64,000 nucleotides of DNA. It comes from Thermosinus carboxydivorans Nor1. GTDB taxonomy: Bacteria; Bacillota; Negativicutes; Sporomusales; Thermosinaceae. The position numbers and the translations under genes were made by a program. Under the pieces are notes generated by a model. That model did no database searches. It was not told where the DNA came from and saw only the letters and a list, made by a program, of their open reading frames with translations. Positions 55,592 through 63,913 of this stretch are shown piece after piece; positions within the stretch are counted from its first letter, which is position 1; each line of letters begins with the position of its first letter. The stretch is from contig NZ_AAWL01000004.1 in NCBI RefSeq assembly GCF_000169155.1, forward strand, positions 62,001 to 126,000, read 5' to 3'.

Positions 55592-56131
55592 TTAATTGGT
55601 AGCGTCACTCTTATTTTTAAACATGCTTTCCAGATAAGCCCGTCCCGTTGCCGTTTTAAAATATTTTTCTTTTATTTTTTCAATTGCACTACTGTCGATA
55701 CCATCCTCAAAAATATTTACCAAAAAGTCGGCTTCGACCAGAATTTGAAAATCAACTCCGTCAATTTGGGAATAGGTATGGTGATGGCCAATTAGATAAC
55801 AAATTCGGTCTATCTGCTGCACAGAAAAAGCAAATTCTTGCAACAATTTGCGGGCTATCGGGGGGCCTTCGATTTCTTGATACGTTCCGGCGGAGGAATT
55901 GTACTTCCGTTCGCTTTCTTTTATGCCGATGTCATGTAAGATAGCTGCTATCTCTAAAACATCCTGTTCTTCCTTTGACAAGCCTTCCGCTTCTCCAATA
56001 CTTTTGGCCAGTCCGTAAACCTTTAATGCGTGATTAATTCTTTTCACATCACCGTCAAAATACAGGACCATCTTGGCGATTACGGCGCCAGCAAAACTTG
56101 CCACAACTTTAACCTCTCTTCCGGTTGACAT
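55592..56131 (-). CDS. HD-domain phosphohydrolase
   Basis: 179 residues. The HD motif is in IAAILHDIGIKESERKYN (~65-80), with further metal-binding histidines in NHALKVYG and LIGHHHTYSQ. The family hydrolyses nucleotides or phosphoesters; small single-domain members often act on (p)ppGpp or cyclic nucleotides, and the substrate is unknown here. A shorter start at MVLYFDGDVKRIN (residue 21) is possible. It is AT-richer than genes to its left. Confidence 0.75.
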   Translation of the reverse strand: MSTGREVKVVASFAGAVIAKMVLYFDGDVKRINHALKVYGLAKSIGEAEGLSKEEQDVLEIAAILHDIGIKESERKYNSSAGTYQEIEGPPIARKLLQEFAFSVQQIDRICYLIGHHHTYSQIDGVDFQILVEADFLVNIFEDGIDSSAIEKIKEKYFKTATGRAYLESMFKNKSDATN

Positions 56132-56561
56132 TATTTCATCTTTCCAAACGGTAATGGGACCAAATACAGTGTAGTCCTCTGATGGTACTGCCGCACCGGC
56201 AGCCGGGATAGCCGCATAAACGCGTACAAACGCTTGTCACTCCTGTCTTATCATCAGGCGAACCAGCGCGGTAACCAGTTTGCCTGGCTTCAAAAGGTAA
56301 CCAGCCGTTATTGAAGTTATGCGTTCCAAGTTGGCAAAACCATTGCCAGATATTCATACCCATCAGCCCCTGGCCTTTACTGTTTCTTTGAAGCAATCTT
56401 GCCGCCTGATCTTTATTCGATTTACAATTTAATTACAATTTAATGGTAGCAAATTACCATGTTGTTTCATGTGATCTAAGTCACAAAACCGATTAAAAAC
56501 CAGCCTCCACTAAACAACCTAAACACCTGAAGGCTTAATTCTCTTTCGTCCGACTTCCTGC
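56132..56561. other. Region without a confident gene
   Basis: An 86-codon minus-strand frame (56136-56396) has no recognisable domain, a Cys-rich end and no ribosome site. A direct repeat of GGTAACCAG lies at 56267-56303. The right part (56400-56520) is AT-rich and noncoding. Confidence 0.45.
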
Positions 56562-57329
56562 CTATTCAGCATAAATCATTTTCACGGTCATGCCACCATC
56601 CACTACCAGGTTGGCGCCGGTAATAAACCCGGCTTCGGGCGAAGCCAGAAACAGACAGGCGGCGGCGATATCTTCCGGCCGGCCGACCCGTCCGGCCGGG
56701 TGTTGGGCATGATCGATGTCCCGTAGCTGGGCCGGCTGGCGGTTAGTCCGCTTTTGCCAAGGCGATACATCAATCCAGCCCGGGCTGATAGCGTTAACCC
56801 GTATCCCCTGCGGGCCCAGCGTGACGGCGAGAGAATGCGTAAGGGCCAGCAGCCCGCCCTTGGCGGCGGCGTAGGCATGCCAATCAGGTTCGGACATTAG
56901 GGCTCGCGTGGAAGCAATGTTGATGATCGCCGCGCCGCTGCTCATCAGCGGCGCGGCATATTTTACCACCAGATATTGGCCGCGCAGGTTGGTATTAACC
57001 ACCGCGTCCCAGTCGCTCATTGGCGCAGCCAGCGGCGTTGGGCGGGAAACGCCCGCATTGTTGACAATAACCTGAATAGTTATCCCTTGCTCAATCAGAC
57101 GCTGAACGCCAACCTTAACCTCGTCTTCCCGGGATATGTCCACCACCATAACCTGACATTCTCCACCCCGGTTGCGAATTAACTCAACCCGTTCGGCAGC
57201 AGCCTCCCCGTCTTTCTCCCAGATTATGACCCGGTCGCCCTTGGCGGCAAAGGCCTCGGCCACGGCGGCGCCAATCCCTTGGCCGCCCCCGGTGACCAGT
57301 ACGGTGCGGGTTTGTCCTGTTTGTGGCAT
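56562..57329 (-). CDS. Short-chain dehydrogenase/reductase (SDR)
   Basis: About 255 residues from the ATG at 57329 (GGAGAGGG upstream); a longer frame starts at 57398. The classical SDR motifs are present: VTGGGQGIGAAVAEAF (cofactor binding, ~10-25), VNNAGVSRP (~85), the catalytic serine in IINIASTRA (~137) and Tyr-x3-Lys in HAYAAAKGG (~152). The C-terminus has GRPEDIAAACLFLAS and GANLVVDGGMTV, as in the FabG/glucose-dehydrogenase type. Substrate unknown; no pathway neighbours. Confidence 0.88.
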   Translation of the reverse strand: MPQTGQTRTVLVTGGGQGIGAAVAEAFAAKGDRVIIWEKDGEAAAERVELIRNRGGECQVMVVDISREDEVKVGVQRLIEQGITIQVIVNNAGVSRPTPLAAPMSDWDAVVNTNLRGQYLVVKYAAPLMSSGAAIINIASTRALMSEPDWHAYAAAKGGLLALTHSLAVTLGPQGIRVNAISPGWIDVSPWQKRTNRQPAQLRDIDHAQHPAGRVGRPEDIAAACLFLASPEAGFITGANLVVDGGMTVKMIYAE

Positions 57330-57426
57330 AAATACCCTCTCCTTCTTATACGCTACGCGAAATATTCTTTTCGCTTCCTTTCTCTTTCCTATTAACAAAG
57401 ACCTGCTACACTCGCTTAATCAAAGA

Positions 57427-57454
57427 TAAAAAAGGCGAGGCACATAAGCCTCGC
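57427..57454 (-). terminator. Terminator of the small Met/Asp-rich gene
   Basis: GCGAGGC and GCCTCGC (57435-57441, 57448-57454) with a 6-base loop; CTTTTTTATC follows on the minus strand. Confidence 0.82.
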
Positions 57455-57483
57455 GGGTGGCTGTTCCCAGCCAGGAGGGGCAG

Positions 57484-57636
57484 CTAATCCATTAATTCAT
57501 TCCACATATACTTTGCAGTACCGTAGAGCAATGCGCCGGCCGCCATTATTTTTACCACTGACATGACGTCCACATCCATATCCATGTCCATCATTTTTTG
57601 CATCATGGACTTGCGGCGCTTCAATTTGCGAAACAT
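57484..57636 (-). CDS. Small Met/Asp-rich membrane protein
   Basis: 50 residues from the ATG at 57636, preceded by GGAGGTGG. The N-terminus is basic (MFRKLKRRKSMMQK), followed by an alternating Met/Asp stretch DMDMDVDVM and one membrane segment (VVKIMAAGALLYGTAKYMW). Its own terminator supports a real gene. The alternating pattern could bind metal or form a strand; no family is recognised. The nearest downstream neighbour on the left is the SDR gene. Confidence 0.6.
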   Translation of the reverse strand: MFRKLKRRKSMMQKMMDMDMDVDVMSVVKIMAAGALLYGTAKYMWNELMD

Positions 57637-57883
57637 GTGACCACCTCCATTAATATTGTTGCCCGGTGGTTTCGGTATCACTCCGCTAAGTTAGTGTAAA
57701 ATTACTGTAAGATTTTGGGTAAACAAAAAAAGAAAACATCACCATTGTGACCGGGACGAGTAACTGACATTTTCTCTTTTCTCACAGGGAAGTTTATTCG
57801 GCACGATTACAGTAATTAATTATCAAATATCCCAGCAAGTTTCGACATAATGGATATTCTTTTACCTGGCACTACGGCCGACT

Positions 57884-58660
57884 TCAACTGTTCAATCTTA
57901 CCAGCAACTGGTCCTTGATTGATCTAATTTCCTCGACTATCGTGCCGCCGATATCATAAGGAGAAACCCCTTCCAAATCAGCCTGTTTGACATCTTCACT
58001 TAAAGAAACAAAACCCAGCAGCTCAAAATCAGTCAAACTGTCCCTAATAAATCGAATATCCGCCTCATCAGATATTTTACTACCTATAGCAAAGACCCTT
58101 TTGATTCCAAGATCTTCAACCAATTTCCTGATCTGCTTAGCGGTTTGAATACTTCTTTGACCTGGTTCTACTACGACTAACAAAGCATCGACCGACTCAG
58201 CAGTACCTCGACCAAGATGCTCAATTCCGGCTTCCATATCCATAATTACCACATCGTCTCTTTCGAGCAAGAGATGCTTCATTAATCTCTTAATTAACGC
58301 ATGCTCCGGACAAACACAGCCGCTGCCACCCTGTTCAACAGTGCCCATAACCAGTAATTTAACCCCCTGGTGTTCCACACAATATTTCTCAGGCAAGTCA
58401 TCTACTTTGGGGTTTAAAATGAAAAAGGAACCATAGTCCCCATTTGCTCCGGTACGTTCTTCCGCTAACTTTTTCATTTTAGAAAAGGGGGTTATTGTTT
58501 TGTATAGCGACTCAGGTATGCCCAGAGCTGAAGCAAGGTTTGCGTCCGGGTCAGCATCTACAGCTAAAACCCGATAGCCTTCAGCGGCAAAAAGCCTGGC
58601 TAAAACCCCGGAAATTGTAGTTTTTCCCACTCCGCCTTTACCCGTAACAGCTATTTTCAT
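57884..58660 (-). CDS. cooC: CO dehydrogenase nickel-insertion ATPase CooC
   Basis: 258 residues of the MinD/ParA-type ATPase fold. The P-loop is TGKGGVGKTTISGVL (6-20), with DADPDANLASALG (~37) and the metal-binding Cys-x-Cys in GGSGCVCPEHALIK (~112). MDMEAGIEHLGRGT (~142) is Walker B. CooC loads nickel into the C-cluster of CooS using ATP. It is the last gene of the coo operon, 208 bases after cooS; three hairpins fill the gap. Confidence 0.95.
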   Translation of the reverse strand: MKIAVTGKGGVGKTTISGVLARLFAAEGYRVLAVDADPDANLASALGIPESLYKTITPFSKMKKLAEERTGANGDYGSFFILNPKVDDLPEKYCVEHQGVKLLVMGTVEQGGSGCVCPEHALIKRLMKHLLLERDDVVIMDMEAGIEHLGRGTAESVDALLVVVEPGQRSIQTAKQIRKLVEDLGIKRVFAIGSKISDEADIRFIRDSLTDFELLGFVSLSEDVKQADLEGVSPYDIGGTIVEEIRSIKDQLLVRLNS

Positions 58661-58689
58661 AATTGATCTTCCTCTCTATATTCAGAAGT

Positions 58690-58713
58690 ACACTCTCGGG
58701 AACCCGAGAGTGT
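58690..58713. repeat. Hairpin in the cooS-cooC gap (near cooC)
   Basis: ACACTCTCGGG and CCCGAGAGTGT are perfect 11-bp arms with a 2-base AA loop. A second small hairpin, CAAGGC-attc-GCCTTG, lies at 58721-58736. No U-tract follows on the minus strand, so it is not a typical terminator. Confidence 0.8.
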
Positions 58714-58821
58714 TTATTGTTCAAGGCATTCGCCTTGGACTTTTTTATTTTTCCTCCAATTTCTCTTTTAATTTCTCTTTGTTGAAAATTAGAACTCATA
58801 CTCTTTTGACTTTTTCAGAAC

Positions 58822-58851
58822 AGGATTAGAGCTCCACAGAGCTCTAATCCT
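58822..58851. repeat. Hairpin just after cooS
   Basis: AGGATTAGAGCTC and GAGCTCTAATCCT are perfect 13-bp arms with a CACA loop, 17 bases after the cooS stop. It could stabilise the cooS message or slow read-through to cooC. Confidence 0.85.
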
Positions 58852-58868
58852 GCCCCATCAGCCAAAAT

Positions 58869-60779
58869 TTAAATCCCCAAACCCTTACGTCTTTCCTTAA
58901 TAACTGCAACCAGTTTAGCAGCAGCCTGTTCCGGATTGGTTTCTACGATAAAGTAACCGCCCAGCAAATCTTTTGCTTTTTCAGTTAAAAATTCAGCCAC
59001 TACAGAGGAACCCATAATTTGCGGTACAATTCCAATATGGGTTGGTATTCCTAAAGTTACTGCCCAAGTCCCTATGGCCACTGCCTTCTCCGACATTAAC
59101 TCAGGAGCAGAAGCGACAAGAGGTAGTTTATCTAAATCTACCCCCAGCTTGTTAGCAATGGCTACGGCTACATTAACTGCCCTGGAATTATCAACACAAG
59201 ATCCCATATGCAATACTAAAGGCAAAGGTCCATTTAATCCGGCTGCCTTGCCAATGGCAGTGAGTACGGCTTTCAAGGATTCACCGGCATAAGCCTCGGT
59301 TGCCTCCTGAGTCATTAGACCGGTTTTAGCAAAGGTACCGGCTCCACAACCAGTAGCTAGCATCAGGACGTTATTTTTAGCCAGCTCTTTCGCAATGGTT
59401 ATAAAGTTATCGTCCTGGGTTGCCTTAGTATTGTTACATCCTGCAAACAAAGCAATACCCTGAATGTTACCGTTAACGATATTATCTATCAATGGCTTTA
59501 ACGGGTCTTTAGCATCTAGCTTGCTTAAGGCCGCCACGATTGCCTCAGCACTGAAACCTGCAATGGCTGTTTGCTTGTAGTCAGGAATGTTGACTTTTCG
59601 CTTATCCCGTTTTTTAAAGGCCTCTATTGCCACTTCAACAATTTTCTTAGCACTGTCTACGGCCGAATCTTCACGAAACTCTACGTGAGTGGCGCCAGTG
59701 ATTTTATTTTCAGGCATTGTGGTAATTATTTCAGTATGGAAGCATTCAGCTACGCTGGTAAGAGCAGGCATAATGCACTGCACATCTACGACCATAGCAT
59801 CTACAGCGCCTGTTATTATGGCCATTTCCTGGGATAGATAGTTAGTAGCCAGCGGAATTCCCCGTCGCATCATCACCTCATTACCCGTACAACAAATACC
59901 CACTATGTTAATACCTTCTTTGGCCCCGGCTTTCTTAGCTTCTTCATTCATCTTCAAAGCGACATCACAAATAATTTCACTAAGTAACGGGTTATGACCG
60001 TGAATCGCAATGTTAACAGCATCTTCCTTCAGCACGCCAAGGTTGGCTTTTGTAACTACCGGTTCAGGGGTACCAAATAGGACATCAGACAGCTCAGTTG
60101 ACAAACACATACCGGTATAATCAGCCAGTGCTCCCTTTAATCCGCCGAGCAAAACGTTGACTGCATCAGCATCACAACCCACATGAGTTCGGGCCATAAT
60201 CTCGGCGATAACAGCATCAATATTATGGGGCATAACCCCCAGATCTACCAATTTATCGACCCGTTCAGCAGTCAGGGTCACTTTGGCCCAGTTACAGGGT
60301 ATGCTGCGCTTTTGCCGCGAGTAATCATCCAGAGAAGCCAGAGCCACTTCTTTTGCTACTTGTCTTATATCTTTGCCTGCCGGTGCCAGGTTTAATTTTT
60401 CCGCTATATTTCTTAACTTTTGCTCGTCTTTAATCCGGTACGCAGGTGCATGTCCTTCGCCAACTTCTAATAAGGTTAAAGCAATGTGGCGACCGTGATC
60501 GGAATGGGCAGCAGCACCTGCAGCCATCATTCTGACCAAGTTACGCGCCACTATGGTGTTGGCATCAGCTCCACAAATACCTCTCTGTGGACCATTGCCA
60601 AAAGGATCAATACGACAAGGTCCCTTCCAGCAAATGCGGCAGCAGACGCCCAACTCTCCGAAACCACATTGGGGCTTCATAGCTGCAAAACGATCCCAAA
60701 CAGTTTCAATTCCCGCCTTTTTTGCTAAAGGTAGCAAATAATTGACAGCAGGATCTATGGTGTTTTTCATCTTACTCAT
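58869..60779 (-). CDS. cooS: Anaerobic carbon monoxide dehydrogenase catalytic subunit CooS
   Basis: 636 residues. The D- and B-cluster cysteines lie in CGFGELGVCCRICWKGPCRI (~38-57) and RGICGAD. C-cluster ligands are seen in IHGHNPLL (His), GICCTGNEV, DVQCIMPALTS, FAGCNN, ATGCGAGTFAK and HMGSCVDNSRA. It oxidises CO with water to CO2, protons and two electrons at a Ni-Fe-S centre. It lies 15 bases after cooF in the order cooH-hypA-cooF-cooS, so it serves energy conservation with the hydrogenase rather than acetyl-CoA synthesis. Confidence 0.98.
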   Translation of the reverse strand: MSKMKNTIDPAVNYLLPLAKKAGIETVWDRFAAMKPQCGFGELGVCCRICWKGPCRIDPFGNGPQRGICGADANTIVARNLVRMMAAGAAAHSDHGRHIALTLLEVGEGHAPAYRIKDEQKLRNIAEKLNLAPAGKDIRQVAKEVALASLDDYSRQKRSIPCNWAKVTLTAERVDKLVDLGVMPHNIDAVIAEIMARTHVGCDADAVNVLLGGLKGALADYTGMCLSTELSDVLFGTPEPVVTKANLGVLKEDAVNIAIHGHNPLLSEIICDVALKMNEEAKKAGAKEGINIVGICCTGNEVMMRRGIPLATNYLSQEMAIITGAVDAMVVDVQCIMPALTSVAECFHTEIITTMPENKITGATHVEFREDSAVDSAKKIVEVAIEAFKKRDKRKVNIPDYKQTAIAGFSAEAIVAALSKLDAKDPLKPLIDNIVNGNIQGIALFAGCNNTKATQDDNFITIAKELAKNNVLMLATGCGAGTFAKTGLMTQEATEAYAGESLKAVLTAIGKAAGLNGPLPLVLHMGSCVDNSRAVNVAVAIANKLGVDLDKLPLVASAPELMSEKAVAIGTWAVTLGIPTHIGIVPQIMGSSVVAEFLTEKAKDLLGGYFIVETNPEQAAAKLVAVIKERRKGLGI

Positions 60780-60794
60780 AATCTCCCCCCCTGC

Positions 60795-61376
60795 TTATTT
60801 CCGCATCAGGCCGTGGTTCTTTGAATGAGCATGAGCCCTTACCAGTTCCTTCCCTCTATCTTCAATAAGTTTCTTACGATAACTCTCGTAATCTACCAGC
60901 ATTATTGCTTTGGTAGGACAGGCCTCTACACAGGCACAGGCAAATTCATGGCTGTCCTGCGTCCTGCTAAAACAAAGATCACATTTTCTGGCTTTACCTT
61001 TTTGGGTTCTGTGAGTGCCTTCATCTGTTATGTCTTTAGCTACAATAATAGCTCCAAAGGGGCAAACCATAGTGCACACTTTACAGCCAATACAATTACT
61101 TTCATTAATTTTAACAAACCTATCCTCTTCGTAGATTGCTCCTGTAGGACAGGCGTGGGCACAAGGCGCATCTTCGCATTGTCTGCATTGAATCGGCATA
61201 ACCATGTCATCAACTTGAACCACCGAGTTTCTTGGCTGTAATTGCAAGCCCTGGGTTACGGCAGTTTGCAAATCACAATCTGCATGAGCCACGGCACAGG
61301 CTATCTCACAATTTTTGCATCCCAGACACTTTTGGGGATCGGCGTAAATAAAGAAATTCTCTTTAGCTCTCGCCAT
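60795..61376 (-). CDS. cooF: Fe-S electron-transfer protein CooF
   Basis: 193 residues with four 4Fe-4S motifs: CLGCKNCEIACAVAH (~18), CRQCEDAPCAHACPTGAI (~62), CIGCKVCTMVCPFGAI (~93) and the split CDLCFS...CACVEACPTKAI (~128). CooF passes electrons from CooS to the membrane hydrogenase. It precedes cooS by 15 bases. The ATG has an AGGAGGTGAAC ribosome site. Confidence 0.96.
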   Translation of the reverse strand: MARAKENFFIYADPQKCLGCKNCEIACAVAHADCDLQTAVTQGLQLQPRNSVVQVDDMVMPIQCRQCEDAPCAHACPTGAIYEEDRFVKINESNCIGCKVCTMVCPFGAIIVAKDITDEGTHRTQKGKARKCDLCFSRTQDSHEFACACVEACPTKAIMLVDYESYRKKLIEDRGKELVRAHAHSKNHGLMRK

Positions 61377-61402
61377 TGATGTTCACCTCCTTTCGGTTAG
61401 TG

Positions 61403-61747
61403 TTATTTTTCTACTTCCAGGTTCTCAATGTACAACTCCCTACCGGCAACGATCTCTACAGATCTGCTCTCACATTGCGGGCATTGAAAATTGTAATTAT
61501 GAACCTGGAACACTTTGGTACACTGCCGACATTTTCCCTGCAAGGGTACCCGCTCAATAACCAGCTCTGCGCCCTCGACAACAGTATTTTGGGCATAAAC
61601 CTCAAAACAGGCAGTTAAAGTCATATCTTCCACCGCTGTCATCTCGCCCACCTTAAGTTTCACTTTTAAGACTTTTCTAATTTGATGCTCTTTCACTTTG
61701 ACATTGATAATCTGAAAAAGACTATCCACTATCGCCATTTCATGCAT
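61403..61747 (-). CDS. hypA: Hydrogenase nickel-incorporation protein HypA
   Basis: About 114 residues from MHEMAIVDSLFQI (ATG at 61747); the invariant Met-His start binds nickel, so the six-codon longer frame is unlikely to be used. The zinc motif is CRQC...CPQC (~75-92). HypA delivers nickel to the large subunit CooH, encoded directly upstream. A HypA inside the coo operon suggests a dedicated maturation factor. Confidence 0.94.
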   Translation of the reverse strand: MHEMAIVDSLFQIINVKVKEHQIRKVLKVKLKVGEMTAVEDMTLTACFEVYAQNTVVEGAELVIERVPLQGKCRQCTKVFQVHNYNFQCPQCESRSVEIVAGRELYIENLEVEK

Positions 61748-61764
61748 GGCGCCGCATCCTTTCA

Positions 61765-62847
61765 TTATCTTTCGGTACAGGAGATACAGGGATCAATACT
61801 GCAAATAATAAGCGAAATATCAGAGACCTTATTCCCCGGCATCATAACATTGAGCGCTTCCCAGTTCATATACGTAGGCACTCGCCACTTGATTCGTTCC
61901 GGTTTGTCAGAACCGTTTGTGCGTAGATAATAAATCAATTCACCCCGCGGCGCTTCTGACTTGGCTATAGCCTCCCCGGCAGGTATTTCCGGCAAATAAT
62001 CTATACAAGTTGGACCGTCAGGCAAATCTTTTAGACATTGTTGAATGATATTGATAGCTTCCTGAATTTCCCTCAACCTGACCATGGCTCTTGCTCTAAC
62101 ATCACAACCATTCTCTACAGCAACATTAAATTTAATCTTGTCATAAGCAGCATAAGGACTCTTGACCCGCACATCATAATCTATACCGGACCCTCTAGCT
62201 ACAGGACCAACCACTCCATACCTGATAGCTTCCTCTTTAGGTAAAATCCCTGCTCCTTCAGTCCGAGCGCGAACAAATTTATTGTTCATATAAATATCAA
62301 CAATTTCTTCCAATGGCTTCTTCAACATGTCCATCTGTTTCATCATATATTTAATTTTTTCATCAGAAAGGTCATATTTTACCCCGCCAATACAATTGGC
62401 GGCCAAGTCCATCCGATTCCCATATACAGTCTCTTTAGTATCCTGGACTATCTCCCGTAACTCCATGACATGCATAAATAACGAATCAAAGCCAATGATA
62501 TGCGCCAACATAGCGGCATTAAACAAGTTGGAGGCTATTCGTTTTATTTCATCAGCGATAACCCTTAAATATTCAGCTCTTTCCGGGATTTTAATGCCGG
62601 CAATCTTCTCAAGGGCCATACAGTAGGTAAATGGGTGGTTGTTTGAACACAGAGAACAAACACGTTCAATTAAAGTTAAATTTTGGTATATATTGCGCTT
62701 CATTACCAAATACTCCATGCCGCGATGCACATGACCTGCCGTTACATCCAGGCCCACGATAGTCTCTCCTTCAACCTGTACCCGGAAATACATCGGTTCT
62801 TCCAGTGCCACATGCAGTGGGCCTACGGGGATTGTGTATGTGCTCAT
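61765..62847 (-). CDS. cooH: Energy-converting [NiFe]-hydrogenase large subunit CooH
   Basis: 360 residues. The NiFe ligands are the N-terminal pair in RVCSLCSNNHPFTYC (~62-76) and the C-terminal CSIDPCISCTER (end). The family is the Ech/CooH/NuoD type. It reduces protons to H2 with electrons from CooF and couples this to ion pumping. The C-terminus ends only three residues after the last ligand, so no long cleavable tail is present. Its start overlaps cooU by four bases. Confidence 0.97.
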   Translation of the reverse strand: MSTYTIPVGPLHVALEEPMYFRVQVEGETIVGLDVTAGHVHRGMEYLVMKRNIYQNLTLIERVCSLCSNNHPFTYCMALEKIAGIKIPERAEYLRVIADEIKRIASNLFNAAMLAHIIGFDSLFMHVMELREIVQDTKETVYGNRMDLAANCIGGVKYDLSDEKIKYMMKQMDMLKKPLEEIVDIYMNNKFVRARTEGAGILPKEEAIRYGVVGPVARGSGIDYDVRVKSPYAAYDKIKFNVAVENGCDVRARAMVRLREIQEAINIIQQCLKDLPDGPTCIDYLPEIPAGEAIAKSEAPRGELIYYLRTNGSDKPERIKWRVPTYMNWEALNVMMPGNKVSDISLIICSIDPCISCTER

Positions 62848-63386
62848 TTAACATCCCCCTCCTGGGAAATAGCTGCAAGGACCTTTTCCCACAAAGTTTT
62901 AGTGGTTGCTCCGTTCATAGCAACTGATAAAGGAATCAATTTATCCATTATTCCTTCATCAATAGTTTCATCGAGGAACAATCTCTTGGGATTGGGATGG
63001 CCGACCACTTTAATACCATATAATTCTTGCAATTCGCGTTCCGTCCAATCAGCACTCTTTAAAATCGGAGTAATGGAATTAACTTTGCCACTATCACGGG
63101 GAATTTCAATAGTAACTGTACAAGTACAACCATCCAGATCAAAATGGTATGCTATTTCATGTACTTCTCTCTGTTGAACATCTTTAGTTTTATAAGCCGT
63201 AATAGTGATTACCCGGCCGCCCAAGCTTGCCACTATCCAAGCCACATTTGTAATATGGTGGTGGTCACGGAGCCTGCACCAACCAGTAATAACTCCTTTA
63301 GAATCTGTCTCCCACCGCAAGGAGAATCCATCACCCATTGCCTCGGTTAATTTTTCCGTAAATTCCTCCTGAATGTTCCGCTTCAT
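62844..63386 (-). CDS. cooU: Hydrogenase subunit CooU (NuoC-like 30-kDa)
   Basis: 180 residues. The C-terminal half carries the NuoC/30-kDa signature: DWTERELQELYGIKVVGHPNPKR (split over residues ~132-155), followed by LFLDE. The subunit connects the Fe-S arm and CooH. It overlaps cooH by four bases. Confidence 0.93.
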   Translation of the reverse strand: MKRNIQEEFTEKLTEAMGDGFSLRWETDSKGVITGWCRLRDHHHITNVAWIVASLGGRVITITAYKTKDVQQREVHEIAYHFDLDGCTCTVTIEIPRDSGKVNSITPILKSADWTERELQELYGIKVVGHPNPKRLFLDETIDEGIMDKLIPLSVAMNGATTKTLWEKVLAAISQEGDVK

Positions 63387-63402
63387 CCTGTTTCCTCCTC
63401 TT

Positions 63403-63900
63403 TTATTGAAGGGCCCGTTCCTGGCGGCATTTGGGGCATAAATGCCTTAATTTTTCAATCTCCGTGTTAACTTGTTCAAAAGCTACGTTAAATAGTTCAG
63501 GAGCTATCGGCACCATAGGTGTATTACACCGGGCACAATTTACGTATTTAATGAAACCTTTTTCCACATATCGGTATTTGTCCTCTTGCCTGTGCGTTGT
63601 GTGATAATCCTCAGTCAAGCGAATTGCTTTAGTAGGGCAGTAATGTTCGCATAGACCGCAAAAAGTACATGTATTATGCCAAAGTATGAACTCCAGGCCG
63701 CTTTTGTCGGCGACTTCCCTGATTTGAATTGCTCCCCCTGCACAAACGTACTCACACATTCTACAGGCCACACAGGCCTTGGGATTATATTGGGCTTTCC
63801 CTCTCAGTCCCTTGGGAACAAAAGTTTCACCGAAGGGATAAGGGTCAGTAGACGGTCTCTTAAACAAATTGCGAATAGCTATTTTTAAAAAAGAAGCCAT
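63403..63900 (-). CDS. cooX: Hydrogenase polyferredoxin subunit CooX (NuoI-like)
   Basis: About 165 residues from the ATG at 63900, chosen for AAAGGAGAG upstream; the frame continues 16 codons into the preceding gene. Two 4Fe-4S motifs are seen: CVACRMCEYVCAGGAI (~41) and CTFCGLCEHYCPTKAI (~75). The C-terminus has a zinc-ribbon-like CARC...CPKC pair, an addition seen in Ech-type relatives. It relays electrons from CooF towards CooL/CooH. Confidence 0.93.
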   Translation of the reverse strand: MASFLKIAIRNLFKRPSTDPYPFGETFVPKGLRGKAQYNPKACVACRMCEYVCAGGAIQIREVADKSGLEFILWHNTCTFCGLCEHYCPTKAIRLTEDYHTTHRQEDKYRYVEKGFIKYVNCARCNTPMVPIAPELFNVAFEQVNTEIEKLRHLCPKCRQERALQ

Positions 63901-63913
63901 GGGTAACTCTCCT

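Noticed and set aside
56136-56396. An 86-codon Cys-rich gene
   Set aside because: No ribosome site, no recognisable fold, and it ends right before a better-supported gene.
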